Below are positions 34,601 through 47,200 of a stretch of 64,000 nt of DNA, piece after piece. The notes under the pieces are model-generated. The model did not search any database. It saw only the letters and a list, made by a program, of their open reading frames with translations, and was not told where the DNA came from. Each line of letters opens with the position of its first letter. The stretch's first letter is position 1. This DNA comes from Guyanagaster necrorhizus (lineage: Eukaryota > Basidiomycota > Agaricomycetes > Agaricales > Physalacriaceae): NCBI RefSeq assembly GCF_019112545.1, contig NW_025064920.1, positions 248,001 through 312,000 on the forward strand, in the 5' to 3' direction. The position numbers and the translations under genes are program-made.

Positions 34601-36192
34601 ATCAGGATCTATATAAAGAAGAGATCATGTTCTTATGGCAGAATGCCAAGTGGTTGGCAACAGACATGGGACAAAAGTATATTTATGCAGATGCCTCAGA
34701 ACAGTGAGATATTTTACAATATTTCACTATTAAACATGCTATTTCCACTTATAACAGGAGGCATCCTGAAGATCAACTTGATGATCTACTAAAGTATAAG
34801 TCCAAGTTTAACATTGAACCAATGCTATGGACTCTGTCTATGGCCCCAAGATGAGCTATATACACAGCACCTTCCATCTGGACAATGACAAGTTGATATT
34901 TGTACTCAACATCCTCAATCCAAATATTGGCAATCTGGCTCTCCCAATCTTGACTCTAGCCAACTATCTAGCCTGTCAGATTCTAAAACTCATAGACCAG
35001 CAAGAGGAATCAACTCAGCAGGCAACTACCATCTGATGAGGCTAAAGAGAGTAGCAAAGAACCAGTGAAGGATGATCCTGAAGCCATCAAACTTAGCTTC
35101 ACAATTTGAAATGGAGTAATCATGCAAAAGGAAGCCACTCCTATGGAAAGCCTCATGGCCAACAATAACTCATTTCATTCATTCTCTGGGCTGCCAACCA
35201 AGTGGCAACACTCACTCTTCAACCAATGGCCAAATCCAATAGGAGTGCTACCTAAAAATGCCACCATCCTACAGTGCCACCCTGATTTATTAAGGAAGTC
35301 TTGCCTCTTTAAGGGTGCTTCTGATGATATTGACTGATTTCTTATAGACTGTAAACAATACTTCAAAGTCTACATTGCATTCCTGAGGACTGACATAAAC
35401 TGCACAGTCTTTGCCTTCTCATACCTTGAGGATAAGACTAAAACATGGTGGATTTTAATATCCTCCAACTTCTTCTCTACAACTTGGCAGCACTATCAGC
35501 TACCATCATGGTTGGTATTTAAACAAATGCTAAATGACAAGTTCATTGATCCAGCAGTACAAGAAGTTCATAAATTCAAGATCAAAGAGTATAAGATGGG
35601 TGACAAATCAGCCATCAAGTACTTTGACAAATTAGAGTGGCTTGCAAAACTTGCTGGGATCCAAGATGATATTGACAATGATGGCCAAATGGTAGAAGCA
35701 CTCAAATGAGATGCACCACCATCATATATTAAAATGATATTGGACATCAGGATAAATATTCCAAAAGAGTACAATCTCTGGAAGGAATGGGTCATTGAGA
35801 TGTACAAAAAGTGATAATGGTAGAAGGCAGAGCAATCCAATCTGCAGAAATACTGAAAGCTGAATCAGCCAACAACTTTGAATGTAAAGACTGACAATCA
35901 GACCAGTACTACCAAGACAGGGACCTCAACCTCTCTGTCCTCTTATGGCACTCAGAAGACTGGAACAGGAATGACATACACTGGGAGTGGAAAACCAATG
36001 GACATTGACTGCCTCAAGAAGGAGGGGAAATGCTTTAACTGCAGTCAAAAGGGCCACATGTCATGGGATTGCCTGAAGAAGAAGTGCATAAGAGAAGACA
36101 TTCAAGTGCAAATTGCCAAACTACAGAAGGAAGCCAAGGAACTTAGTGCAGAGACAAAGATTGAAGAGGTAAAAGACAGGGCTGATCAGTAA
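31604..36192 (+). pseudogene. E2 gag with N-terminal hydrophobic segment, interrupted
   Basis: The start codon has become ATA (31604-31606). The hydrophobic helix (LLSVIIGMLLGLLAIIQL, about 31650-31705) and the following conserved segment (HYQAFQHI.QILQNVTPD) closely match E5. A 1.4-kb insert occupies 31876-33279. Gag then resumes with the Ser/Thr linker (33465-33671), the acidic Glu-rich domain (34402-34707), the capsid-like domain (35300-35800) and an intact zinc knuckle at 36031-36072. The stop TAA at 36190-36192 matches the conserved gag end; GAGGTAAAAG is at 36166-36175 and pol follows in the -1 frame. Multiple stops are present. Confidence 0.82.
31876..33279. mobile_element. Unclassified 1.4-kb insert in E2 gag, possible solo LTR
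   Basis: Comparison with E4 shows continuous gag sequence on either side (gaagctg... and ...cctagtagcttg) and extra DNA in E2 only. The flanks share CTGA (31872-31875 and 33280-33283). The insert begins TAATAT and ends CATCA, contains a TATA-like tgtataaaagaag near 32638, and is rich in the motif CTAAGT and its complement ACTTAG on both strands. It encodes nothing recognisable. The size and ends would suit a long solo LTR whose first TG has become TA, but no partner is present in the window. Confidence 0.5.
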
Positions 36193-39100
36193 ATAGTTCT
36201 ACTGGGTCAGCCAACAAACAGAACAGTGTGTCAAAACTAGCCATGGGATGGACTAATAGCACCTCTGTAGATACAAATATGTCTAAATTATCCACACATT
36301 CAAATATACTCCTTCTCTTGTCCAATACACATACACTAGAGAGACTACTGGAAACAGCTCAATCATCTACAGGCTAAACAGAGAGAGTGACCTCCACTAA
36401 ATGGCTCAAACCATTTGATACTGAATGGACTTGGAGGGCCATTAGAGATGCAAGGACAGAAGAAGAGGCTAAAGCAGTGCTCAAGAATTGAGTATACAAG
36501 ACTCAGGCTGAAGAAGTAATCAATGAGATGATAGAAGGAATGAAGAAGGCAGAACAATGTTGAGCACTGGAATGGCTTGACAAACTAAGAGAGCTGAGGA
36601 GATATATCAGGAGAACCAAAACTCTGGGATGAGATCTAACCACTAAAGCCCAAATCAAGACCTTCATCAATTGGTCTATCCATGCCATGACAGTGCTAAT
36701 TGATAGTGGTTGTATCAGTAGCTCCATAAATCATGCTTTCATCAACAAGCATAAACTCCTGATCTAGGCAATAGCTGCTCTCATACTGGTTTACAATGTG
36801 GACAGCATCAAAAACCAAGCTGGCTCAATAACAGAGTTTGTTGAGTTGCATCTCACTATTGGCAATCACCCCAAATAGATTGACTTAGCCATCACTGATC
36901 TAAGAACCAAAGAAGTCTTTCTTGGTCATGACTGATTGATCTGGCACAATGCACTAGTTAACTAGAAAACCAGACAGATCATCTTTATGCAATGCAAATG
37001 CTGGAAAATCCCTTTTGAGTTATCTGATGAGGATCCCAAGGATAGGTGGAATGAGAAGATAGAGGATGGTGAAACAATACTCACTATTGACATTTGACAA
37101 GTGCTGCATATTCAAGCAGTACATCATGCCAATGACTTAGCTGCTAAGGCTAACACTGAAAAGAAGGAGAAGATGTTCAAGGAAATAGTTTCTAAATGAG
37201 CTCAAGATTATCAAGACTTATTCAACAAAGAAAGTTTTGATGAGCTACTCAAGCCAAAGCCATGAGACCATGCAACCAAGCTCATTTTAAATGCCAATAC
37301 AAATTTTGACTGCAAAACATACCCCCTCAGCAACCACAAACAACAGAAACTTGACAAGTTCCTAAATGAGAATCTTTCCAGTGGCTGCATTAGACTCTCA
37401 AAGTCTCCTATGGCTTCACCATTCTTTTTTATCAAAAAGAAGGATGATAAACTCCAGCTCATCTAAGACTATCAGAAGCTGAATAAGATGATAATTAAGA
37501 ATCATTATCCACTTCTTTTAATCTCAGAACTAATGGACAAGCTATGAAGAGCCAAATACTATACCAAATTAGATGTTTGATGGGGATATAACAATATACA
37601 GATCAAGGAGGGTGACAAGTGAAAAGCCATGTTCTGTACCAATTAAAGGCTCTTTGAGCCTATGGTGATGTTCTTCAGCCTAACCAACTTGCTGGCCACC
37701 TTCCAGTGAATGATGAATAACATCTTCAAAGACCTCATCTCCACCAAAAAGGTTACAATTTACCTGTACAATATTTTAATCATATTCAAAACTCAGGCAG
37801 AACACTGAAAATTCATCCAACAGATACTTGAACTTGTGCAAAAACACAAGCTTCTCCTCAAGATAGAAAAGCATGAGTTTGAAGTGCTGGAAATGGAGTA
37901 TCTAGAAGTGATAGTCAGCAAAGAAAGCATCTGAATGGATCTGGTCAAAGTAGCCAAGGTGATAGAATGGCCAGTCTCTAGCAAAAAAAAGAAGTTAATT
38001 ATTTTTGAGCTTCACTAACTTCTACTGATGGTTCATCCAGGATTACAGCAAAATCATATGTCCGATGACTCAGCTGACTGGAATTGGGGAATTTCCCAAC
38101 AGTCTGCCTTCAATGACCTTAAACAGCAACTGGCAGAGGACATAATCCTTGCTATCCCAACACAAGAAGAAAAATTCTGAGTGGAGGCTGACTTGAGTGA
38201 GGAAGCAACTGGAGCAGTATTATCTCAGGAGCAAGACAGGAAATAGTGACCAGTGGCCTTCCTCTCTAAAGCATTAACAATAACCAAGCAGAACTACAAG
38301 ATTTATGATAAAGAGTTACTCACAATAATGCTTGCTCTTGAGAAATAGCATCATTATCTGATTGGAGCAGTTCAGACTTTCAAAGTGTGGATAGATCATT
38401 AAAATCTTCAATACTTCCATGCTCTCCAGAAGCTTAATTGGTGGCAAGCACATTGGATTACTGAACTGTCCCAATATGAATACATGCTCTATTATAAAGT
38501 GAGGACATCTAACAAGAAGGCCAACCTTCTTAGCCAATGAGCAGACCATGATCAAGGGGGTAATGATAATAAGAGGGTCATATTACTAAAGTGCAAACAC
38601 TTCTGGGCAATAATAATGCTGACAGAGGAAGAGATCTATGAGAGGATCAAGAGTGTGATATGAGACAATTATAAATGGGACCAGTGTGCGGCCCTATCCC
38701 TGAATCACAAACAAGATATAACAAAGAAAGGAGGAATGATCTGTTATGATAGATGGATTTATATTCCAAGGGACAAGCAACTTTGCAGCAAAATCATTGC
38801 TACATGTCATAATCATGTCACAGCAGGCCATCTTAGAATTGCCAAAACCAAAGAATTGGTCCTATGAGAATACTGGTGGCCAAAAATAGACCAAGCTATT
38901 AAGTGATATGTCAAAGGATGTAAAATCTGCCAACAGAGAAAGTCATCAACACAACCACAGGCAGTGCTGCTCTATCTGAATGAGATTCTGCATGCACCAT
39001 AGACACACATCTCAGTGAATATGATTATGGGTTTACCTGAATACAATAGCTATAATGCAATCATCATTGTTGTTAATCACTTCTTCAAAGCAATTATTCT

Positions 39101-40076
39101 GATCACATGTTTGACAGAGTTAACATCAGAAGAATGAGCCAAAATTCTTCTCAATGAAGTCTATGTAAAGTATAGAATTCCTCAAGTAGTTATCTCAGAC
39201 CAAGAACCCTAATTTGTCTCAAAATTTCTAGACAATCTTTATCAACTCCTGAACATTTAGTGAAACACCTCTATGACTTACCATCCTCAGATAGACAGAC
39301 AAATAGAAAGAGCCAATCAGAAGATTGAAAAGTACTTACACTTATTCATTAATTATCGATAAGATGACTAGATGAAATAATTGGCTCTCACTGCTTTCCA
39401 ACATAATAACCACATCCACTTGATCATCAGCAAAACCTCTTTCTTCATCAACTATAGTCAACACCTCAGTGTCTCTCAGTCTACACACTTTTATACTACA
39501 ACCTCTGCATCCTCTGACTTTGCAACTACTATAACCAAGATCCATGACAAGGCTCACACCACTCTTGAAAAAGTGGCAGCATTCATGAAAAGACAATACA
39601 ACAAACACCATACCTCTGCTCATACCTATAATGTTAACAACAAGATTTGATTGAATACAATGAACCTCTATCTCTCTTATCCAAAACAGAAATTAGCTGA
39701 TAAGCATACAGGCCTCTTTTCCATCATCACTAAAGTCAGCAACTCCATCTATAAGCTCTGCCTTTCAGTCAATTGGAAGATTCATAACATATTCAATGAA
39801 TCTCTTCTGACACCCTTCATTGCATCCATATTTCCCAACCAAGAACAACTGCCTCCTCTGCCTCCTGACCTGATTGATAATGAAGAACATTATGAAATCA
39901 ATCAAGTTCTTAATCACTGACTCCACAAAATTCATGCCCAAGGAGGAGGCATGACTACAACAGTCAATTATTTAGTTAGTCAAAAGGGCTACAGTCCAGA
40001 ATCAAACCAGTGGGTCAATAAAAAGTGGATGAATGCAGACAATGTCATAAAGGACTATGAATTATCTCTTAATTAA
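36193..40076 (+). pseudogene. E2 pol: protease, RT, RNase H, integrase, chromodomain
   Basis: The protease keeps D-S-G (Asp codon at 36702-36704). RT reads Y-L-Y-N at 37761-37772 where Y-L-D-D is expected, so both metal-binding Asp residues are lost. RNase H begins VEADLSEEATGAVLSQ near 38180. Integrase motifs run from about 38810 to 39330. The chromodomain (HYEINQVLNH ... GYSPESNQWVNKKWMN) is at about 39890-40040, and the stop is at 40074-40076 directly after it. The frames are dense with TGA and TAG. Confidence 0.83.
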
Positions 40077-40089
40077 GCTATTGGGATGA

Positions 40090-40109
40090 TGATCTTAAGA
40101 AGGGGGTAA
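40090..40109 (+). other. E2 polypurine tract
   Basis: AAGAAGGGGG followed by TAA abuts the 3' LTR, matching the tract position in the other gypsy copies. Confidence 0.65.
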
Positions 40110-40562
40110 TATTGCAATTTTTCACCTTCTTATTCATTTTAACCCCTATTTATGCTTAGTTAGAGCACCTATACCAGTGCTTAGGACTGTGGGACTGGCT
40201 TAGTCATCACAACTAGCTGAATCTGTCATTGTTCTCTGATGCAATGACAACTCTTGACAATGCACAATAACTCTTTTGTAGGTAGCAATGATGACCAAAG
40301 ACAATGAGCACAAAGGCTTATACAGACACAATAGGTAGTATTATATTTATCTCAATAGACAAGTAGCATATAAGTAAACTAGCTCTTGCTAGTATAACCC
40401 CAGCTTTGAGCTAAAGTTTATTCATACTATTTCACTCTTGAGCCTCTTGTCAATGGCCTTGAAGCACAATAGTCAACAAAGCACATCAGTGGACTCACTG
40501 TACAAATATAATACAGCATCTGTTTATCATATGTTTTGATCACATGCAACTTAGATCTAACA
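40110..40562 (+). repeat. E2 3' LTR
   Basis: 453 bp, starting TATTGCAA (TGTTACAA in the 5' copy) and ending TCTAACA. It carries the self-primer 13-mer at 40402-40414. Confidence 0.92.
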
Positions 40563-43500
40563 TGAAGCACCAGTCCTCAAGTGCACATCTGACTATTAAG
40601 CAGATGCACAAGCTCTTGCAGCTCTAAGCAATGACACAGTATCTGAGATCATTGACACTAGCACAAGCAACCACTTTACTGGCTATTGTGAATGATTTAG
40701 CAACTTTACAGCCATTAAGCCTATCCTTATCAAGATAGCAGACAGCCAAATATTCAGTGCAACAGATAAAGGAGATTATCCTATCCAGTTACCAATAGAA
40801 CCAGACCAAAAGCCAACACCCATCACTCTCTATAATATCTACTACTCATTTAGCATGGCATTCATGCTCATATCAGTCAGCTGTCTAGATTGTAGTGGAT
40901 ACTTGCTCACCATCAAGAATAGTCATTGCACAATACAAAGCCCACAGCCCAAACATAAAACAATTGGCATAATACTAGTGACTAAAGGCCTATACCATAT
41001 AACTGCCCCTATAGCACCCAAATCCATATCCAACACCTCCATCACTGCACTCTCTGAATGTCTTGTAACTATGAAAAGGTTTTACAATCTCATGGGCCAT
41101 CTAAGTGAAGCTATTCTCATCACAATGGTAAAATCTGAGTTAGTACATGGTATCCAGGTTGACATAGGAACCAAGGTTGGATTCTGTCAAGCATACGTTC
41201 AAGCCAAAGCCACCCAAAAGCTATTTCTAAAGATCAGTCTGAAAAACAAGACAGCAAAAGCATACAGTGATAAAGTCATGATAGACATCTGGGAACTTGC
41301 TGACACTGAGTCAATTAGTGGTCACAAGTATAGTAACACTTACCAGAACATCTCATCATGAGAAGAAAAGGTCTATTTCATGAAGAAGTCTGAATTGTAC
41401 TTATGCTATCAGAAGTATGAGCCTTGGGCAAAGATGCAATATAATGTAAAGAACATATAGATATTTGGCTTAGACTGAGAGAGAGAATTCATGAGCAAGG
41501 AATTCAAACATCATCTTGACCTTGCTGGAACAGTTCATTATCTGACAGTCTATGACTCATCTCAATCCAATGGAATGGCAGAGCATGGCAACTGCTCACA
41601 TCTTGAAGGTGCTTGAGCAATGTTGATCTAAACAGAGCTGCCACCATATCTATGGGCAGAGGCCATCTCACACAAAGTATGACTAAAGAACAGAACAGCC
41701 CACAGCACATTAGAGGGAAATATCACTCCATATGAGAAGGCAACTCACTAGAAGCCTGATCTCTCCCAGCTCCATGAATTTGAATGCATCATATGAGTTA
41801 AAAAGCTTAGGTGAGATAAGCTCCAACCTCAAGCATATGCTGGATGCTTTGTTGGACTCAATGAAGAATCCAAGGGTATTTGACTATACTGGCCTGGACA
41901 GAGAAGAGCTAGCATTGAAAGGGATGTCTACTTTGACAATAATAATAAGCCCAAAGACATCAAGATTAAGAGGGAGACAGTCACCAATCTCAATCCAGAT
42001 GCTCCTGACTCAAGCTCCAAGCCCCACAAGCAAGCAAGCAAACTCACAGAACCCAAAACTCCACTAGCTACATCTCATGAATGCTCACCATCACCACTTA
42101 CACCACTTTCAGACACTCTCAGCCCTGCTCCACATGAATGACACATCTAAACCACAGATAATGCTGAAAATCAAAAGAATCCTGAATCTCTCAGAAGAGA
42201 CTATTATGCTAGAAGAAAGCCAGAAGGCTTTTATAATGATAACAGGCTATCAAAGCAATCTGTGACTAAGCACATTCTTACTATTGAAGATGAAAGAAGC
42301 ACTGAGTCTGAAGCAGAGCTCAAAGCCAAGGAGAAAGAGCAATTCACTGGCATACAAATGTTCACATTTGCAACAAGCCATAGAGAGCCTGAAAGCCTAC
42401 AGGAAGCACTGAAAGGAGACAAGGCAAGAGAATGGAAGCAAGCTGTAGGAGACAAGCTGAATAAAGTTGAAGCTCTGAGAACTTATGAAATAATTCTCAG
42501 GCCACTAAGTGCAAATGTGGCTAAATGCCAATACACTTTTAGAGCTAAAAGAGATGAAATGAACAGAATCATACACTATAAAGCATGCCTCATACTCAAA
42601 GGCTTCTCTCAGATATACAGCATCAACTTCCATAAAACTTTCACTCCAGCTGTCTGACTCACAACCCTCTGCATCCTACTATCTGTCACATCAAGCAAGG
42701 GCTCAGTGATCTAACAGGCTGATGTCAAAAATGCCTACCTGCAAGCAGAGCTCAAGAAAATCATCTATATGAAACTCTCTCCTATGTATAACATGTTTTA
42801 AACCATTCTCAAGCACTTGAAGGATAAGCAGCTAATATGCAAGCTCCTCAAACCACTCTATAGCAGCAGTCAGAATGCAAATGAGTGGTACAAGTTAAAA
42901 GGTGTCTTTGCACAGCTAAGGTACCAAGTATGCTAGTTAGATAAAGCTGTGTTCTGCAGATTTGTTAGCAACAAGTACACTATTGTCACTGCTGCTACTG
43001 ATGACCTCACTATTATAGCAGACTCAGATAACTCTGCAACCCTCATCAAGAAGTAGTTAAGCAAGCACTTCAAAATGACCAATCTTGGCACTCTTTGCTG
43101 GCTACTCAGTATCAGCATAAAGTGTAATCTGACAGCATGGACCATCATGCTAGACCAGCAGAGATATATTGATGTGATAGTCAAGGATATGAGTCTAGAA
43201 GATGCCAGAACAGTCACAACACTACTTGAGTCTGGAGTCAATCTCAGCTATAACTCATCTTCCATCTCAAAAACTGTCCTATTCTCATTTAAGCAGAGCC
43301 AATACCAAATAGCCATAGGTAAGCTAATGTATGCAATGCTCAGAACATGTCCTGACATTGCATTCACAGTCACCACTCTCTCCTGCTACATGGATGAGCC
43401 AAATGATCCACTGGCATGCTACCATTTGTGTCTTCAAGTATCTAAAGGGGACAATCCATCTTACACTTGTATTTGGTGGCAAAAACATGTCTCTGACTGG

Positions 43501-43957
43501 ATACACAGATGCCAATTGAAGCTTGCAGACACACAGGTATTCAATTTCTGGCTATGCCTTCTTTGTCAGAATTGAGGCCATCTCATGAAGTTTTAAGAAG
43601 CAACCAATTATCATAGCATTTACAACAGAATCAGAGTATGTTGCAATGACTCACTCATCAAAAGAGCTGCTCTAGATATGAAAGATATTCACAGAGCTTA
43701 TCTGCTAGCTTATCAGCCCTACAACTCTCTTCTCAGACAACCAGAGTGCTATATGACTCACCAAAGACTCTATGTTCCATGCCAGAACTAAGCATATTGA
43801 TATACAGTTCTATTTTATATGCCAGACAGTCAGCTTTAGACAAGCTGACCTCAAATACTGTCTCACCAATGACATGATTGCTGACATCTTCATCAAGTCA
43901 CTGGCCTGAGTCAAGCTGGAGAGATTTTGCACACTGTTAGGCCTTGCATAGGTCAAG
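40563..43957 (+). pseudogene. E1 copia pol: protease, integrase, RT, RNase H
   Basis: The copia frame resumes immediately after E2. The protease motif is D-T-S (IIDTSTSNHFT, near 40649) instead of D-T-G. A GAG-pre-integrase segment (MGHLSEAILITMVKSELVHG) lies near 41093-41155. The integrase end (SNGMAEHGN) is near 41570. RT shows ADVKNAYLQAELKKIIYMK near 42718-42774, and TDDLTIIADS near 42997 in place of the usual YVDD box. RNase H has HARTKHIDIQFYF near 43778. The order protease-integrase-RT-RNase H defines Ty1/copia. Many stops and several shifts occur. Confidence 0.85.
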
Positions 43958-43977
43958 TCATCAAGCTTGAGAGAAAG

Positions 43978-44247
43978 TGTTGAGAGTATGAGCTATGACT
44001 GCAGATACAGTCATATGGACTCCAAATTAGTTACCAGTTCTAGAAATTTTTACTGTTAGCATAGCCACACATCGTAGCAACTTACCACCTGCTAAAATAT
44101 GAGTATATTACATCTATTTATACTGTACCTTACTGATCCATAGTAGATACATCTATTTTCTTGCTTTAGGCTAATCCTCATTGTCCTCATGTCACTGCAC
44201 AGTCTTGCTGCTGTGTCCTCCCAGATTCTCAGGTCCACTGCTCAACA
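43978..44247 (+). repeat. E1 3' LTR
   Basis: 270 bp, TGTTGAG...CTCAACA. It is 13 bp longer than the 5' copy because of extra sequence near its end (cacagtcttgctgctg region), and CpG sites kept in the 5' copy are decayed here. Confidence 0.9.
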
Positions 44248-47200
44248 CCTTCTATCTTTCTCTTTCTAAATAATGTTTTTAGCCTATGCTATTCTGAAAA
44301 ACAGTAGTATAATCAGATTTGCTAGTCTTATTGTGACCTTCACAATAAATAATCTGAATTCACATCTGTGAAGCACTTCTTAAGATGATCTGTAGTACTA
44401 TGTCATGATGATTCCTAGGATGGCCTCTGATCAGCACCAATTCAATCATTTTCCATGGATCCCAGCAACACATAAGTGTCTATGGTAAGGCTGTACACCA
44501 CTCATACCTTTCTTTTATGTGATTGCAACCCTCATAATCAGGCAAGGTAGTGAGAAGATCTATAAATCAAATTCATGTCTCCAACCAAATGAAAGAAATG
44601 TGACAACTCCAGATCTATCTCAGGCTCCTGCAAACTGAGAACATATCTGTGGTGGGTGGTTATAATATTTGTCTTGGGCAGTATAGTATGAGCCAAGACT
44701 ATATGTATGATTGTCTATAATGGGAGAAGTTCATATAGAGAGCAGATCAAATTCAATATTGTCATTCACTTTGGACACAAGATCCTGAGTGAGAAGATCC
44801 CAGAGATCATCATAGCAGCAGAAAATGCTCTTCCACACTAATGAGCTCCATACAATTGAAATTGCCTATCTATCACCTAACTTGCAATCATAGATCAACT
44901 CTTATCAATTGCTAACTATAATAACTTGATAATCAGGTGACTCTATTCCTTCTTCTCCTTGGGGCAATGGATAATACAAGGCTACTATCACTGGAGTGTT
45001 CTAGATGTCATTCTTTAAAATATGTTATCAAAAAGTGTTTCACAAAACCATGAAATGCCAAAAAACAGAATTTAATGTCTGCAGCAATAATAAAGCTATT
45101 TGAATTATGCCCTGTAAATGATCTTAAATCAAGAAAGCTTTAAAAGTGACAGCAGGATGCTGTGCCAGAGCACTCAGTAACATATCTGTATCTGTATGAA
45201 GAACATCAGCTTCAAGTTTTCTGAGTCTCAATTGAAATTATAGCAAAACAAGCTGCCAATTGGTCTGCCATTTGAGAATAATCAAACCCCTTTTAAGAAG
45301 TATCATTATATTCAAGCTGTCTTCTACTCTCATGCCAATGCACATTGCAGACCAGAGAAAAGCTGTGTTTTTGAAGTAAGATCTCTGATTTATGATAAAT
45401 ACACACATTCAATTGCTATAGGCTCTAACTGTACATCTAAAGAAAACTATCTGAACACCACTGTCATATCTCAGATTGTCCAAATGCACTTTTTGCACAT
45501 TCATTTTCTTATGGATCTAATCAAGGAAACAGAACTTCCTCCTGGGAATTTCTTTAATGAAAGTAACTCATACTATTTTTTCTCTTATTTTGGTAATTAT
45601 CACATGTTTATTCAAAGCCTGATTCAATAGAATCTTCTACCCTATTATAGCCTGCAGTCTTGTTGCCTTTTATGAATATGATAAAGAGTGTCAGCTACTT
45701 GTAGATGACATCAGTGCCTTTTGCCTCAAGTGGTCTAAAATATAGTTTTATTATAGTCATTATCTGAGGACTCATCTGTGAGCTATAGTTCTGATTTACT
45801 GTGCTGTGAGTCTCATCAATCACCCCAATTAAAATTTACTTAGTTCATCTTTGTCTGTCAGTTCAAAAGCATGATAGAAACATTGAAGACTGCTGTGGAG
45901 CTCTAAAAGTCTGCATCCAATTTGCAGATGCAAGAACAGAATATTATTAAATAAATAGCATTCTGTGACATTCTCTTCACCAGTTCTTTGACAGGCTTCA
46001 GGAGGCCTTTGTCAAACTCTTGATTATCTCACAGCTCTTAAATAACAATTGTTTCAGATGGTGGATTAATAAAGAGATGCAACACAAGGTTGAAACAGCT
46101 CAGAAGATAGAGAACACCAGAGATTCTTGTGACTTTATAAACTAAGGTAACAATTGACTCCTGCTTTATAGATATATAAGACCATTTAGAGAGTTCATAG
46201 TAAGTACTTATAGTAAGCCATATTGGAAGAAAAGTGTGAAACACCTGCTTATTGAGATAGCAATCTCAAGTGAGTATGAGAATGTACTTGAAGATATTAT
46301 ATCAATCAGCAGCAGCTGATTTGGACTATGATCAGAACTTATATAGTAATTCATAGAAAATTCTTGAAGTAGTACAAGATGTATATAAAGTGCAATGTCT
46401 CTCTCTCTCTTGAGGCTAATTAATCCTCTGTATGCTACTCTCCTCTGTACTTGCAACACTGCTGAGTCCATCAGTGAAGGGCTGTGAAGGCTATATATCT
46501 TATTTATGGTAGCCAAGAAATTTGGCAGAGAGAAGACATCTAAAGGATCTAGGATCTTTAAGATGGAGGGTCAGAGTTAGTGATGGTATCTGTATAAAGA
46601 AACTGGACATATAACAACAAGATACAACAGCAAGCCAGACAGGCCAGCTTGATTAATCAATCTTTACAGCAAAACATTGCATTAATGACTGATTTCACTC
46701 ATGTTATCACAGTACAGAATGGGAGACACAGAAACAAAACTTTATAGAGATATCAACATAGACTGGTGTGGGCAATTAATTCAAGAGCTGAGTTAAGGCC
46801 ACAATTTCTGCTTCTTCAAAGAATTATTATCATAATCAATATTTGGGTGACATAAAATCTTAAGATACACTAGATGCAAGGATACAAACAACTGTACTAT
46901 GAAGCTTGAACCTCACTGCAATCTAAGCATTATTCCATTATTCTATCTACTTATTCAAGACTTTCTTACTCTGTGTCCTCTATAGAAAGCCATATTAGAA
47001 ACATTAGGTCTGACCAAAAGCAGCCAGAACAATGTGTTTAGAGATCTAGAATGTCATATTCTTTCATAGAGGCTATGCACAGAAGCTACTTACTCATTCA
47101 GAAGTGGATTGAAACTCCTGAGAATTTAATGCCTAGTGGAGGAAGCCAGAGGTCACTGGATTGTAATTGACATAAGAAAGCATTAGATCTAGCTGCTGAA

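Larger units (their letters stand above)
6383..40562 (+). mobile_element. E2: Ty3/gypsy chromodomain retrotransposon (plus strand)
   Basis: The 5' LTR starts TGTTACAA at 6383 and is split by E3 (6383-6723 plus 31428-31545). The 3' LTR is 40110-40562. Gag, protease, RT, RNase H, integrase and a chromodomain follow in gypsy order between 31546 and 40076. The flanks taaag (6378-6382) and tgaag (40563-40567) are a 5-bp target duplication with one A/G difference. LTR copies differ at roughly one site in nine by eye, and the frames are full of TGA/TAG stops, so this is an old copy. Confidence 0.9.
5132..44247 (+). mobile_element. E1: Ty1/copia LTR retrotransposon, host of the whole nest
   Basis: Two related LTRs (5132-5388 and 43978-44247) begin TGTTGAG and end CTCAACA. 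They bracket copia-type gag (5408-6382) and protease-integrase-RT-RNase H (40563-43957) in that order. Everything from 6383 to 40562 is a later insertion, so the element itself is about 4.9 kb. The candidate target duplication is CCTCC before and CCTTC after (one C/T difference). All reading frames are broken. It is the oldest layer of the nest by position. Confidence 0.9.
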
